Origin: JBFWWW01 sp050245975
GTDB lineage: Bacteria; Pseudomonadota; Alphaproteobacteria; Rhizobiales; Hyphomicrobiaceae
Assembly: GCA_050245975.1 (NCBI GenBank)
Contig: JBFWWW010000027.1
Location: forward strand, 1 to 32,354
Length of the DNA: 32,354 nucleotides
Reading direction: 5' to 3'
Each line of letters starts with the position of its first letter. Within the stretch, counting starts at the first letter, position 1. Under the pieces are notes generated by a model, which had not been told where the DNA came from, did not search any database, and was given only the letters and a program-made list of their open reading frames with translations. The position numbers and the translations under genes were made by a program. Below, piece after piece: positions 24,863-31,943 of the stretch.

Positions 24863-25513
24863 TCAGCGTTGCGCATAGCGCGAGCGCGACCACGGCTGGC
24901 TCCAAAGGAACCGCCGCTCGTAGCTGTCATCGCCGTTCATCGGGGCGTGGCCCGCATACCGCACCCGGACGCGCCCCAGACCGTGGTTGGCCATGCCCAG
25001 CGCCCGCGCGCTCGCCCAGGACAGATCGAGAATGCGGTCGCGCGCATAGGGGCCGCGGTCGTTGACGCGAACCAGAATGGTCCGGCCGTTGGCGAGGTTC
25101 GTCACATAGGCATAGGACGGCAGCGGCAGGGTGGGATGCGCGGCGGTGAGCGCGCTCATGTCGTAGATTTCGCCGTTCGCCGTCTTGCGGCCGTGAAAGT
25201 CCTCGCCATACCACGACGCGATGCCCACGCGGTCATAGGTCGGGTCGAACTGCGGCGTGTACCAGCGCCCCGACACCTGATAGGGCGCGCCGAGCTTGAA
25301 GTGACCGCCGCCGCGTGGCACCGGCTCGCCCAGAGCGACAAGGCGCGGGCTGGCGGAGGTGCCCGTCTTTTCGTCATACCGCGACAGCGCATCGTAGCCG
25401 CGCGAGCAGGCTGTGAGCGCGACGAGGCCGATGCCGAGCGCGGTCACCTGAAGATGCCTGATGGTCGGGCGCGGCCATCGGCGGGGCTCGCCGCCGCGAG
25501 AATGGCACGACAT
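24863..25513 (-). CDS. rlpA: septal ring lytic transglycosylase RlpA family lipoprotein
   Basis: A 216-residue predicted lipoprotein. The lipobox LTAC puts the modified cysteine at residue 36, after a rather long basic n-region. The double-psi beta-barrel of RlpA covers about 97-187: GIASWYGEDFHGRKTANGE, then SALTAAHPTLPLPS, VTNLANGRTILVRVNDRGPY and ILDLSWASARALG. Conserved residues Glu104, His126 and Asp152 match positions important in characterised RlpA lytic transglycosylases acting on denuded glycan. No C-terminal SPOR domain is present. The start at 25513 has GGAG upstream and begins just before the membrane segment. It heads the dac-tmk-holB-metG-tatD cluster and is divergent from the TetR gene. 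Confidence 0.92.
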   Translation of the reverse strand: MSCHSRGGEPRRWPRPTIRHLQVTALGIGLVALTACSRGYDALSRYDEKTGTSASPRLVALGEPVPRGGGHFKLGAPYQVSGRWYTPQFDPTYDRVGIASWYGEDFHGRKTANGEIYDMSALTAAHPTLPLPSYAYVTNLANGRTILVRVNDRGPYARDRILDLSWASARALGMANHGLGRVRVRYAGHAPMNGDDSYERRFLWSQPWSRSRYAQR

Positions 25514-25554
25514 GGAAACTCCAACGCGATAACTGAGCAGCCCGGGAGCGGACC

Positions 25555-25601
25555 GCGATGCAATTCCACCGGCCAAGGGGGGCCGGGCTGGCAACCATCG
25601 C
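25555..25601. repeat. nested inverted repeat in the rlpA/TetR divergent region
   Basis: CCGGCC (25569-25574) and GGCCGG (25581-25586) form a perfect stem around AAGGGG. It is enclosed by a second pair, GCGATG (25555-25560) and CATCGC (25596-25601), with partial pairing between them (CCA with TGG). It lies about 150 nt before the TetR start and 42 nt before rlpA. It could be an operator or a leader hairpin for rlpA; the sequence does not decide. Confidence 0.45.
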
Positions 25602-25751
25602 AGGGGGAAGTAAGTGTTCCGTTAACCGCGTTGCTGCGATGCGCCGATCCCGCTCTCAGCGCCGCCGGCAGGCTTCCAGCCTTCCCTCCCGCGCCATATC
25701 GCACTAGGTTGGCGCTCGATATTCCGGGGGAAATCGCCTGCGTACCCAGCC

Positions 25752-26993
25752 ATGGATCAGTTGAGCACCGCGCCGCGCCAGACGCGACGGTTCCATGAGA
25801 AGCGCGAGGCCATCCTCGACGCGGCGGCACGCCTGTTCAACCAGAAGGGTATCAAGGGCGCGACGCTTTCGGACGTCGGCGCCGAGGTCGGTCTGATCAC
25901 CAACAGCGTCACCTACTACTACAAAAAGAAAGAGGATCTCGCGACCGCCTGCCTCCTGCGCTCCATCGCGGCCATCGAGGACACAGCCGCGCAGGCCGCC
26001 GGAGCAGCAACGCCCGAGGCTCGCGTGCGGCAGTTCCTCGACCTGCATTGGCAGGGCCTGGCGGAGGTGGCGACAGGCGCACAGCCTGAGCTCATCTCCT
26101 TCAACGACATCCGCGCTCTGACGCCGCCGCATTCCGAGATCGCCTTCAAGGCCTATACCGAGATGTTTCGGCGCATCCGGCGCCTGCTCGCCGGCGACAG
26201 CCGCATGCCGCTCAACCGCAGCGCCCTCAATGCGCGCGCACACCTTCTGCTGTCGCTGGCGCATTGGGCGCGGACCTGGCTCAGACGTTATGAGCCCGAG
26301 GACTACGCCCGCGTTGCCGGCCGGGTTGCCGACATCGTGCTCGGAGGCCTCGCAGCGGCGGGCGGTGCGCGCACCGACGTGCTGCCCTACCGCCTCGACT
26401 GGCCGGACCAGGCGGCTGAGGCCGATGTCACGCCGGATGCGTTCCTGCGCGCAGCCACGTTCCTCGTCAACGAGCAGGGCTATCGCGGCGCCTCCGTCGA
26501 CCGCATCTCGGCGCGCCTCAAGGTGACGAAAGGGTCCTTCTATCACCACAACGACAACAAGGATGACCTGATCGCCGCCTGCTTCGAGCAGACCTTCGCC
26601 GTCCTGCGCCGCATTCTGCGCGAGGCGGACGCTGCGGCAGGATCGGGCTGGGACCGCCTGTGTTTTGCCGCCAACGCGCTCATCGACTACCAGCTCAGCG
26701 ACCACGGCCCGCTGCTGCGCTACACCGCCTGGAGCGCCCTGCCCGAGGGCGTGCGCGGCGACATCGGCCGCAAGACCGACAGATTGACGGCGCGGTTCGC
26801 CAGCCTGATGGTGGACGGCATGGCCGACCGCTCGATCCGCGCTGTCGACCAGACGGTTGCGGCCCAGCTTGTCAGCGGCATGGTCAACGCGGCTGCCGAG
26901 CTGCATCGCTGGGTGCCCGGCGTGACGCGGGAGTCGGCGAGCGATCTTTATGCGCGCCCGCTGCTGCTCGGGCTGTTTTCGCCACCCAAATAA
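25752..26993 (+). CDS. double TetR-family transcriptional regulator (two HTH and two ligand domains)
   Basis: At 413 residues this is twice the normal TetR length. The first TetR_N helix-turn-helix spans about 17-63 (REAILDAAARLFNQKG, then ATLSDVGAEVGL and SVTYYYKKKEDL). The second spans about 227-273 (TPDAFLRAATFLVNEQGY, then ASVDRISARLKV and GSFYHHNDNKDDL). Each is followed by an all-helical segment of about 140-160 residues that would bind a ligand or dimerise. The halves are diverged in sequence, so this is an old fusion or duplication. There is no stop or frameshift between them. It is the first gene of the accessory locus and ends 29 nt before an SDR gene. Regulation of that SDR and of the downstream acyl-CoA genes, perhaps by an acyl-CoA ligand, is inference. 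Confidence 0.9.
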   Translation: MDQLSTAPRQTRRFHEKREAILDAAARLFNQKGIKGATLSDVGAEVGLITNSVTYYYKKKEDLATACLLRSIAAIEDTAAQAAGAATPEARVRQFLDLHWQGLAEVATGAQPELISFNDIRALTPPHSEIAFKAYTEMFRRIRRLLAGDSRMPLNRSALNARAHLLLSLAHWARTWLRRYEPEDYARVAGRVADIVLGGLAAAGGARTDVLPYRLDWPDQAAEADVTPDAFLRAATFLVNEQGYRGASVDRISARLKVTKGSFYHHNDNKDDLIAACFEQTFAVLRRILREADAAAGSGWDRLCFAANALIDYQLSDHGPLLRYTAWSALPEGVRGDIGRKTDRLTARFASLMVDGMADRSIRAVDQTVAAQLVSGMVNAAAELHRWVPGVTRESASDLYARPLLLGLFSPPK

Positions 26994-27022
26994 GAGCGGG
27001 CATACGCCCAGGGGAGGACGCC

Positions 27023-27811
27023 ATGCAGGTTGCCGGTCAGGTCGTGGTGGTGACGGGCGGCGCCGACGGTATCGGGCGCGCGCTGTGCGAGCGCTTCCAC
27101 AAGGATGGGGCCAAAACCGTCGTCGTGGCGGATCGCAACGTTGCCGGCGCGGAAGCCGTGGCAAAAGCGATCGACGGTGTCGCCGTTGCCTGCGACGTCG
27201 CCAACGAGAGCGATGTCGCCCGCCTCGTCTCCGAAACGGAATCCCGCGTCGGTCCCATTGCGCTGTTCTGCTCCAATGCCGGCATCGGCGATTTCGGCGG
27301 CACGCGCGACAACGCCACATCCTCGCCCAACAGCGCCTGGGAACGAGGCTGGGCCGTGAATGTCATGGCGCACGTCTACGCCGCACGCGCCTGTCTGCCC
27401 GGCATGATCGCGCGCGGACAGGGATATTTCCTCAACACGGTGTCCGCCGCAGGCTTGCTCTCGCAGATCGGCAATGCCGTCTACGCCACCACCAAGCATG
27501 CCGCCATCGGCTTCGCCGAAATCCTCGCCATCACGCACCGGGACCAGGGCATCCGCGTTTCCGTCCTTTGTCCGCAGGGTGTCGATACGGAACTGCTGCG
27601 CGCCGGAGGGCGCGGCCCGCAGCATCTCGACGGCGTGATCACGCCGCAAGAATGCGCCGACGCGGCCGCGCGGGGCATTGCCGAGGATCGCTTTCTCATC
27701 CTCCCCCACCCGCAGGTGCTGCGCTACATGCGCAACAAGACCGAAGACTATGAGCGCTGGGTGGCCGGCATGGCCAAGTTGCAGCGCAATCTCACCGCCG
27801 GAAAGGTTTGA
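27023..27811 (+). CDS. SDR family oxidoreductase in the accessory acyl-CoA locus
   Basis: A 262-residue classical SDR with TGGADGIG (11-18) and an aspartate after the second strand (VVADRN, Asp37), pointing to NAD(H). It has SNAG (84-87) and catalytic Ser141, Tyr154 and Lys158 (YATTK). The C-terminal part (CPQGVDTELLRAGG, then VITPQECADAAARGIAEDRFLILPHPQVLRY) is typical of SDRs found beside acyl-CoA dehydrogenase and APH-kinase genes. GGGGAGGAC just before the ATG is the strongest ribosome-binding site in this region and fixes the start. By analogy with LvaD of the levulinate pathway it could interconvert a keto- and hydroxyacyl substrate (inference). Likely co-transcribed with the regulator. 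Confidence 0.88.
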   Translation: MQVAGQVVVVTGGADGIGRALCERFHKDGAKTVVVADRNVAGAEAVAKAIDGVAVACDVANESDVARLVSETESRVGPIALFCSNAGIGDFGGTRDNATSSPNSAWERGWAVNVMAHVYAARACLPGMIARGQGYFLNTVSAAGLLSQIGNAVYATTKHAAIGFAEILAITHRDQGIRVSVLCPQGVDTELLRAGGRGPQHLDGVITPQECADAAARGIAEDRFLILPHPQVLRYMRNKTEDYERWVAGMAKLQRNLTAGKV

Positions 27812-27899
27812 GGAACGGCCTCGCCCATCCCTGACTTCCTGCTGGTGCACCGCAGCGAATTGAGATAGGGCTCTGCCCTTTCCTCCGGCGGTCCGTTTC

Positions 27900-29066
27900 A
27901 TGACAGAACAGCGCGCGGCATTCATCAGCGCACTCATCATTGCGCTCGGACCCATCAGCCTTGCGCTCTACACCCCGATCATGCCGGAACTGGTGGCCGT
28001 CTTCGCCACCACGACCGGCGCCGTCAAGCTCACCATCTCGCTCTACTTTCTCGGCTTCGCCTTCGCGCAGCTGGTATGCGGTCCGCTCTCGGATGCGTTC
28101 GGGCGGCGGCCGGTCGCCATCGTGTTCTTCACCATCTACCTCGCCGCCAGCGTTGCCGCCGCGCTGGCACCGACCATCGAATTTCTGCAGGTGGCGCGCT
28201 GTCTTCAGGGTATCGGCGCGGCCGCCGGCGTCGCCACCTCCCGGGCGCTGGTGCGCGACCTGTTCATCGGCCAGGCCTCCGCCCGCATCATGAACCTGAC
28301 GGGCCTGATGGTGGGCATCGCCCCCGCCATCGCTCCCACGCTCGGCAGTCTCGCCGCCGCGGTCTGGAGCTGGCACGCGGTCTTCGCGCTGATGATTTTC
28401 TATGGCGTCGTCGTGGTCGCGTCGGTGTTGCTGATCCTGCCCGAAACCAATGCCTTCAAGGACCGCTCGCTCATTCGCCCGCGGCTACTGTTCGGCAACT
28501 ACGCGACGCTGCTGACCTCGCGCAGCTTCATGGCGCCGGCGCTGGTGATGGGCCTGACCCTGGGCGGCCTCTACACGATGCCGGCGCTGCTGCCGTTCGT
28601 GCTCATCGACCGCATCGGCCTCACGCCGGTGCAGTACGGCCTGCTGATGGCATTCCAGACGGCAGCCTACCTTTCAGGGAACGTCCTGACCGGCCGTCTG
28701 CTGCGCCGCTTCGATGCCCACCGGCTGGTACCGCTCGGCCTCGGCCTCGTTCTCTTTGCCGCGGTCATGTACGCCTTGCTGCTTGCGCTCTTTCCCGTCC
28801 GGCTGCTGACGATCATCACCCCATCCATCATCTGGGTGTTCGCCATTGCCATGATCACGCCGGGCACCATGACCAGCGCCCTGTCGGGCTTTCCCCGCGT
28901 GGCGGGCTCGGCCGCCGCACTGCTGGGCTTCTTCCAGATCGGCGGCGGACTTGCGGGCACGACCGCATCGGCCCTGTTCTTCAGCGATCCACTGACGGCG
29001 CTCACCGTCGTCCTGCCGGCCATGGCGCTTCTCGCCGCCGCCATGTACGTCCTCCTGTGGCGCTAG
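27900..29066 (+). CDS. MFS transporter, Bcr/CflA type
   Basis: A 388-residue polytopic membrane protein with twelve predicted helices. Opening LGPISLALYTPIMPELVAVF, the LCGPLSDAFGRRP loop between helices 2 and 3 (motif A), and RCLQGIGAAAGVATSRALVRDLF in helices 4-5 are characteristic of the Bcr/CflA branch of drug:proton antiporters. Substrate cannot be read from sequence. Export of an inhibitory acid or aromatic linked to the neighbouring catabolic genes is one possibility. A short AGGGC/GCCCT hairpin with a pyrimidine run lies in the 88-nt gap before it (27867-27884), so expression may be partly separate from the SDR. Start ATG at 27900. Confidence 0.9.
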   Translation: MTEQRAAFISALIIALGPISLALYTPIMPELVAVFATTTGAVKLTISLYFLGFAFAQLVCGPLSDAFGRRPVAIVFFTIYLAASVAAALAPTIEFLQVARCLQGIGAAAGVATSRALVRDLFIGQASARIMNLTGLMVGIAPAIAPTLGSLAAAVWSWHAVFALMIFYGVVVVASVLLILPETNAFKDRSLIRPRLLFGNYATLLTSRSFMAPALVMGLTLGGLYTMPALLPFVLIDRIGLTPVQYGLLMAFQTAAYLSGNVLTGRLLRRFDAHRLVPLGLGLVLFAAVMYALLLALFPVRLLTIITPSIIWVFAIAMITPGTMTSALSGFPRVAGSAAALLGFFQIGGGLAGTTASALFFSDPLTALTVVLPAMALLAAAMYVLLWR

Positions 29067-29144
29067 GCCCCGCGCTCCCGCTGGCAACCATTGGGAAAAC
29101 CGGTATGGTGAGCAAAACCAGCAGTGCATGGAGGAGCGTGTCCC

Positions 29145-30383
29145 ATGGATTTCTCGATGTCGGAGCGTCAGCGGCATTGGCGTGACCGCGTGGCGGCCTT
29201 CATGGCGACCCACATCTATCCTGCGGTCCCGACCTACCATCAGCAGATGGAGGACTTCGGCGCCGACCGCTGGAAGGTCATCCCCATCGTCGAGGAGCTG
29301 AAGGAGAAGGCCCGCGCCGAGGGTCTCTGGAACCTGTTCCTGCCGCCATCGCCCGAGCATGACGACAAGGAGTTCCACGGCGCCGGCCTGACCAATCTCG
29401 AATACGCGCTGTGCTCGGAGGAGATGGGCCGCATCCAGTTCGCCTCCGAATGCTTCAACTGCTCGGCTCCCGACACCGGCAACATGGAGGTGCTGCACCG
29501 CTACGGTACCCAGCGCCAGAAGGAGGAATGGCTGCGGCCCCTGATGGCCGGCAAGATCCGATCGGCCTTCCTCATGACCGAACCGGCCGTCGCCTCCTCC
29601 GACGCGACGAACATCGAGACGCGCATCATCCGCGACGGCAATCACTATGTCGTCAACGGCCGCAAGTGGTGGTCGTCGGGTGTCGGCGATCCGCGCTGCA
29701 AGATCGCCATCGTCATGGGCAAGACCGACACGGCGGCAGCGCGTCACGTGCAGCAGTCACAGATCCTTGTTCCGCTCGACACGCCGGGCGTGAAGGTTGT
29801 GCGCATGCTGCCGGTGTTCGGCTTCGATGACGCGCCGCACGGCCATGCCGAGGTCATCCTCGACAACGTGCGCGTGCCGGCCGAGAACCTGCTGCTCGGC
29901 GAAGGGCGCGGGTTCGAGATCGCGCAGGGCCGCCTCGGCCCCGGTCGCATCCATCACTGCATGCGCACGATCGGCGTCGCGGAGGAAGCGCTCGAGAAGA
30001 TGGTGCGCCGTCTGCAGTCGCGCGTCGCCTTCGGCAAGCGCATCTCCGAGCAATCGGTCTGGGAGCAGCGGATCGCCGAGGCGCGTATCGACATCGAGAT
30101 GACGCGCCTGCTCTGCCTCAAGGCCGCCGACATGATGGACAAGGCCGGCAACAAGGTCGCCCGTCTCGAGATCGCGATGATCAAGGTTGCAGCCCCCCGC
30201 ATGGCGCTGCGCATCATCGACGAGGCCATCCAGGCTCACGGCGGCGGCGGCGTCACCACCGACTTCGGACTTGCGAAGGCCTATGCCGGCATCCGCACGC
30301 TGCGGCTGGCCGACGGCCCCGACGAGGTCCACAACCGCACCATTGCGCGCATGGAGATGGGCCGCCACAGCAATGCGGAGTAG
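29145..30383 (+). CDS. acyl-CoA dehydrogenase, ACAD10/ACAD11-like
   Basis: A 412-residue FAD-dependent acyl-CoA dehydrogenase. The flavin segment FLMTEPAVASSDATN, the NGRKWWSSG strand, the VILDNVRVPAENLLLGEGRGF block and the helical C-terminal domain (QAHGGGGVTTDFGLAKAYAGIRTL) are all present. The stretch ADGPDEVHNRTIA replaces the usual YEGT-type motif, so Asp390 stands where medium-chain enzymes have the catalytic Glu. That variant marks the ACAD10/ACAD11 and LvaC branch. GGAGGAGC lies before ATG 29145; the open frame begins 7 codons earlier. The APH-type kinase gene starts 6 nt downstream, so the two form one translational unit. Weak promoter-like boxes CTGGCA (29081) and TATGGT (29104) lie upstream. 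Confidence 0.9.
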   Translation: MDFSMSERQRHWRDRVAAFMATHIYPAVPTYHQQMEDFGADRWKVIPIVEELKEKARAEGLWNLFLPPSPEHDDKEFHGAGLTNLEYALCSEEMGRIQFASECFNCSAPDTGNMEVLHRYGTQRQKEEWLRPLMAGKIRSAFLMTEPAVASSDATNIETRIIRDGNHYVVNGRKWWSSGVGDPRCKIAIVMGKTDTAAARHVQQSQILVPLDTPGVKVVRMLPVFGFDDAPHGHAEVILDNVRVPAENLLLGEGRGFEIAQGRLGPGRIHHCMRTIGVAEEALEKMVRRLQSRVAFGKRISEQSVWEQRIAEARIDIEMTRLLCLKAADMMDKAGNKVARLEIAMIKVAAPRMALRIIDEAIQAHGGGGVTTDFGLAKAYAGIRTLRLADGPDEVHNRTIARMEMGRHSNAE

Positions 30384-30389
30384 CCAGCC

Positions 30390-31469
30390 GTGGCCGGCGA
30401 AGCGACCCCATCGCCCGAGGCGGAGTTCTCGGGCACCAAGCCCGTCGAGGAGCGGCATCGCATCGACGAGGCCCGTCTCGCCGATTTCATGGCCGCCAAT
30501 GTCGAAGGTTTTCGCGGCCCCCTGACGGTGCTGCAGTTCAAGGGCGGCCAGTCGAACCCCACCTACCGGCTCGACACACCCGGCCGTTCCTACGTGCTCA
30601 GGCGCAAGCCGTTCGGCAAGCTGCTGCCCTCGGCGCATGCCGTCGACCGCGAATTCCGCGTGATCTCGGCGCTGCACGGCGCAGGCTTTCCGGTGGCCCG
30701 CCCCTATGCGCTCTCAACGGACGAAAGCGTGATCGGTGCGCAGTTCTACGTCATGGCCATGGTCGAGGGCCGCGTGTTGTGGAACGGCGCGCTTCCCGGT
30801 CTGACGCCGGCGCAGCGCGGCGAGATCTATCGTGCCGAGATCGAAACGCTGGCGCGCCTGCACCAGCTCGATCCCGTAGCGATCGGCCTCGGCGACTACG
30901 GCAAGCCCGGCAACTACTTCGCCCGGCAGATCGAGCGCTGGACACGGCAGTATCGCGCGGCCGAGACGCAGAAGCTCGAGACGGTCGAGAAGCTGATTGA
31001 ATGGCTGCCGCGCACGGTGCCGGCGCAGGAGCGCGTGTCGATCGTGCATGGCGACTACCGGCTCGACAACATGATCTTTGCCGCCGATGCCCCACGCGTG
31101 ATCGCGGTGCTCGACTGGGAGCTGTCCACGCTTGGCGATCCGCTGGCCGACTTCACCTATTTCCTGATGAACTGGGCGATGCCGCACGACAGCCGCAGCG
31201 GACTTGGCGGCCTCGACCTTCAAAGCCTCGGCATCCCCTCGATGGAGGACGCCATCGCGCAGTATTGCGCGCTGACCGGCCGCCAGGGCCTGCCTGACGT
31301 CTATTGGTACTTCGCCTACAATCTCTTCCGCCTGACCGGCATCGTGCAGGGCATCGCCAAACGCGTTCTCGACGGCACCGCGGCCAGCGCGCGGGCGGCC
31401 GAGGCGGGATCGCGCGCACCGCGACTGGCGGAGGCCGCGTGGGCGTTCGCCAGGAGAGCCGGCGCCTAG
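30390..31469 (+). CDS. phosphotransferase family protein (APH/ACAD10-11 kinase-like)
   Basis: A 359-residue aminoglycoside-phosphotransferase-fold kinase. It has a nucleotide loop FKGGQSNPTYRL (50-61), VLRRKP (69-74, candidate ATP lysine), the catalytic loop VHGDYRLDN (Asp222, Asn227) and the metal-binding LDWELSTLGDPLAD (Asp242). The subfamily is that of the kinase half of ACAD10/ACAD11 and of LvaA, not of antibiotic-resistance enzymes. Those relatives phosphorylate the 4-hydroxyl of hydroxyacyl-CoAs. Start is GTG at 30390, 6 nt after the dehydrogenase stop. The first 20 residues are variable. The gene ends 19 nt from the convergent MaoC gene with no clear terminator between. A role on a gamma-hydroxyacyl-CoA is inference from the pairing. 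Confidence 0.9.
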   Translation: MAGEATPSPEAEFSGTKPVEERHRIDEARLADFMAANVEGFRGPLTVLQFKGGQSNPTYRLDTPGRSYVLRRKPFGKLLPSAHAVDREFRVISALHGAGFPVARPYALSTDESVIGAQFYVMAMVEGRVLWNGALPGLTPAQRGEIYRAEIETLARLHQLDPVAIGLGDYGKPGNYFARQIERWTRQYRAAETQKLETVEKLIEWLPRTVPAQERVSIVHGDYRLDNMIFAADAPRVIAVLDWELSTLGDPLADFTYFLMNWAMPHDSRSGLGGLDLQSLGIPSMEDAIAQYCALTGRQGLPDVYWYFAYNLFRLTGIVQGIAKRVLDGTAASARAAEAGSRAPRLAEAAWAFARRAGA

Positions 31470-31488
31470 CGGCCTCTTCCATCCGAAA

Positions 31489-31935
31489 TCAGTTGTAGAT
31501 CACCGCCACCCACTCGGCGACGAGCGCAGGCCGCTCCTGGCCCTCGATCTCGACCGAACATTCGCGTGTCAGCGCCAGTCCGCCGGCCTTGGGTTCGACG
31601 GACAGCAGCTTCTCCCGCAGCCGGATGCGGGACCCGGCAGGCACCATGCCCGTGAAGCGCAGCTTGTTGAAGCCGTAGTTCACGCCGCGCGTCACGCCCT
31701 TCACCTGCAGGATCTGATACGTCATCGCCGACATCAGCGAGAGCGTGAGAAACCCGTGCGCGATCGTGCCGCCGATCTCCTTCTTCGCCCGATCGACATC
31801 GACGTGGATCCACTGGTGATCCTCCGTGACCTCGGCAAACCGGTCGATGCGTGCCTGGTCGACGGTGAACCAGTCGGAGACGCCAAGCTCGTGGCCGACC
31901 AGCCCCGGCAATTCCTCGAATGTCGCCTGTCGCAT
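31489..31935 (-). CDS. MaoC family dehydratase (hot-dog fold)
   Basis: A 148-residue single hot-dog domain. The hydratase-2 signature is present: Asp39 and His44 in TEDHQWIHVDVDRA, followed by TIAHGFLTLSLM. The rest fits the NodN/MaoC group (GVNYGFNKLRFTGMVPAGSRIRL). Such proteins hydrate trans-2-enoyl-CoA to (3R)-hydroxyacyl-CoA or the reverse. The long upstream open frame to 32145 overlaps the SDR gene in another frame; MRQATFEELPGLVG at 31935 is the natural start. It lies 8 nt after the SDR on the same strand, so the pair would make (3R)-hydroxyacyl-CoA and oxidise it, like the two activities of peroxisomal MFE-2. Confidence 0.9.
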   Translation of the reverse strand: MRQATFEELPGLVGHELGVSDWFTVDQARIDRFAEVTEDHQWIHVDVDRAKKEIGGTIAHGFLTLSLMSAMTYQILQVKGVTRGVNYGFNKLRFTGMVPAGSRIRLREKLLSVEPKAGGLALTRECSVEIEGQERPALVAEWVAVIYN

Positions 31936-31943
31936 GCTGTGCC

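Noticed and set aside
23048..25798. Open frame of 916 codons on the plus strand, the longest in the window
   Set aside because: It runs antisense through tmk, the carboxypeptidase gene and rlpA, all with clear motifs. Its translation is Arg/Ala/His-rich with no recognisable domain; it is a high-GC shadow.
26660..27022. N-terminal extension of the SDR gene at 27023
   Set aside because: The extension lies inside the TetR gene in another frame. The ATG at 27023 has a near-perfect ribosome-binding site and a family-typical start.
25704..27320. 538-codon minus-strand frame over the TetR gene and SDR
   Set aside because: Arg-rich shadow of two plus-strand genes with clear domains.
30390..31469. 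Aminoglycoside resistance kinase
   Set aside because: The fold is APH-like, but subfamily features and the adjoining acyl-CoA dehydrogenase point to the ACAD10/11-LvaA group.
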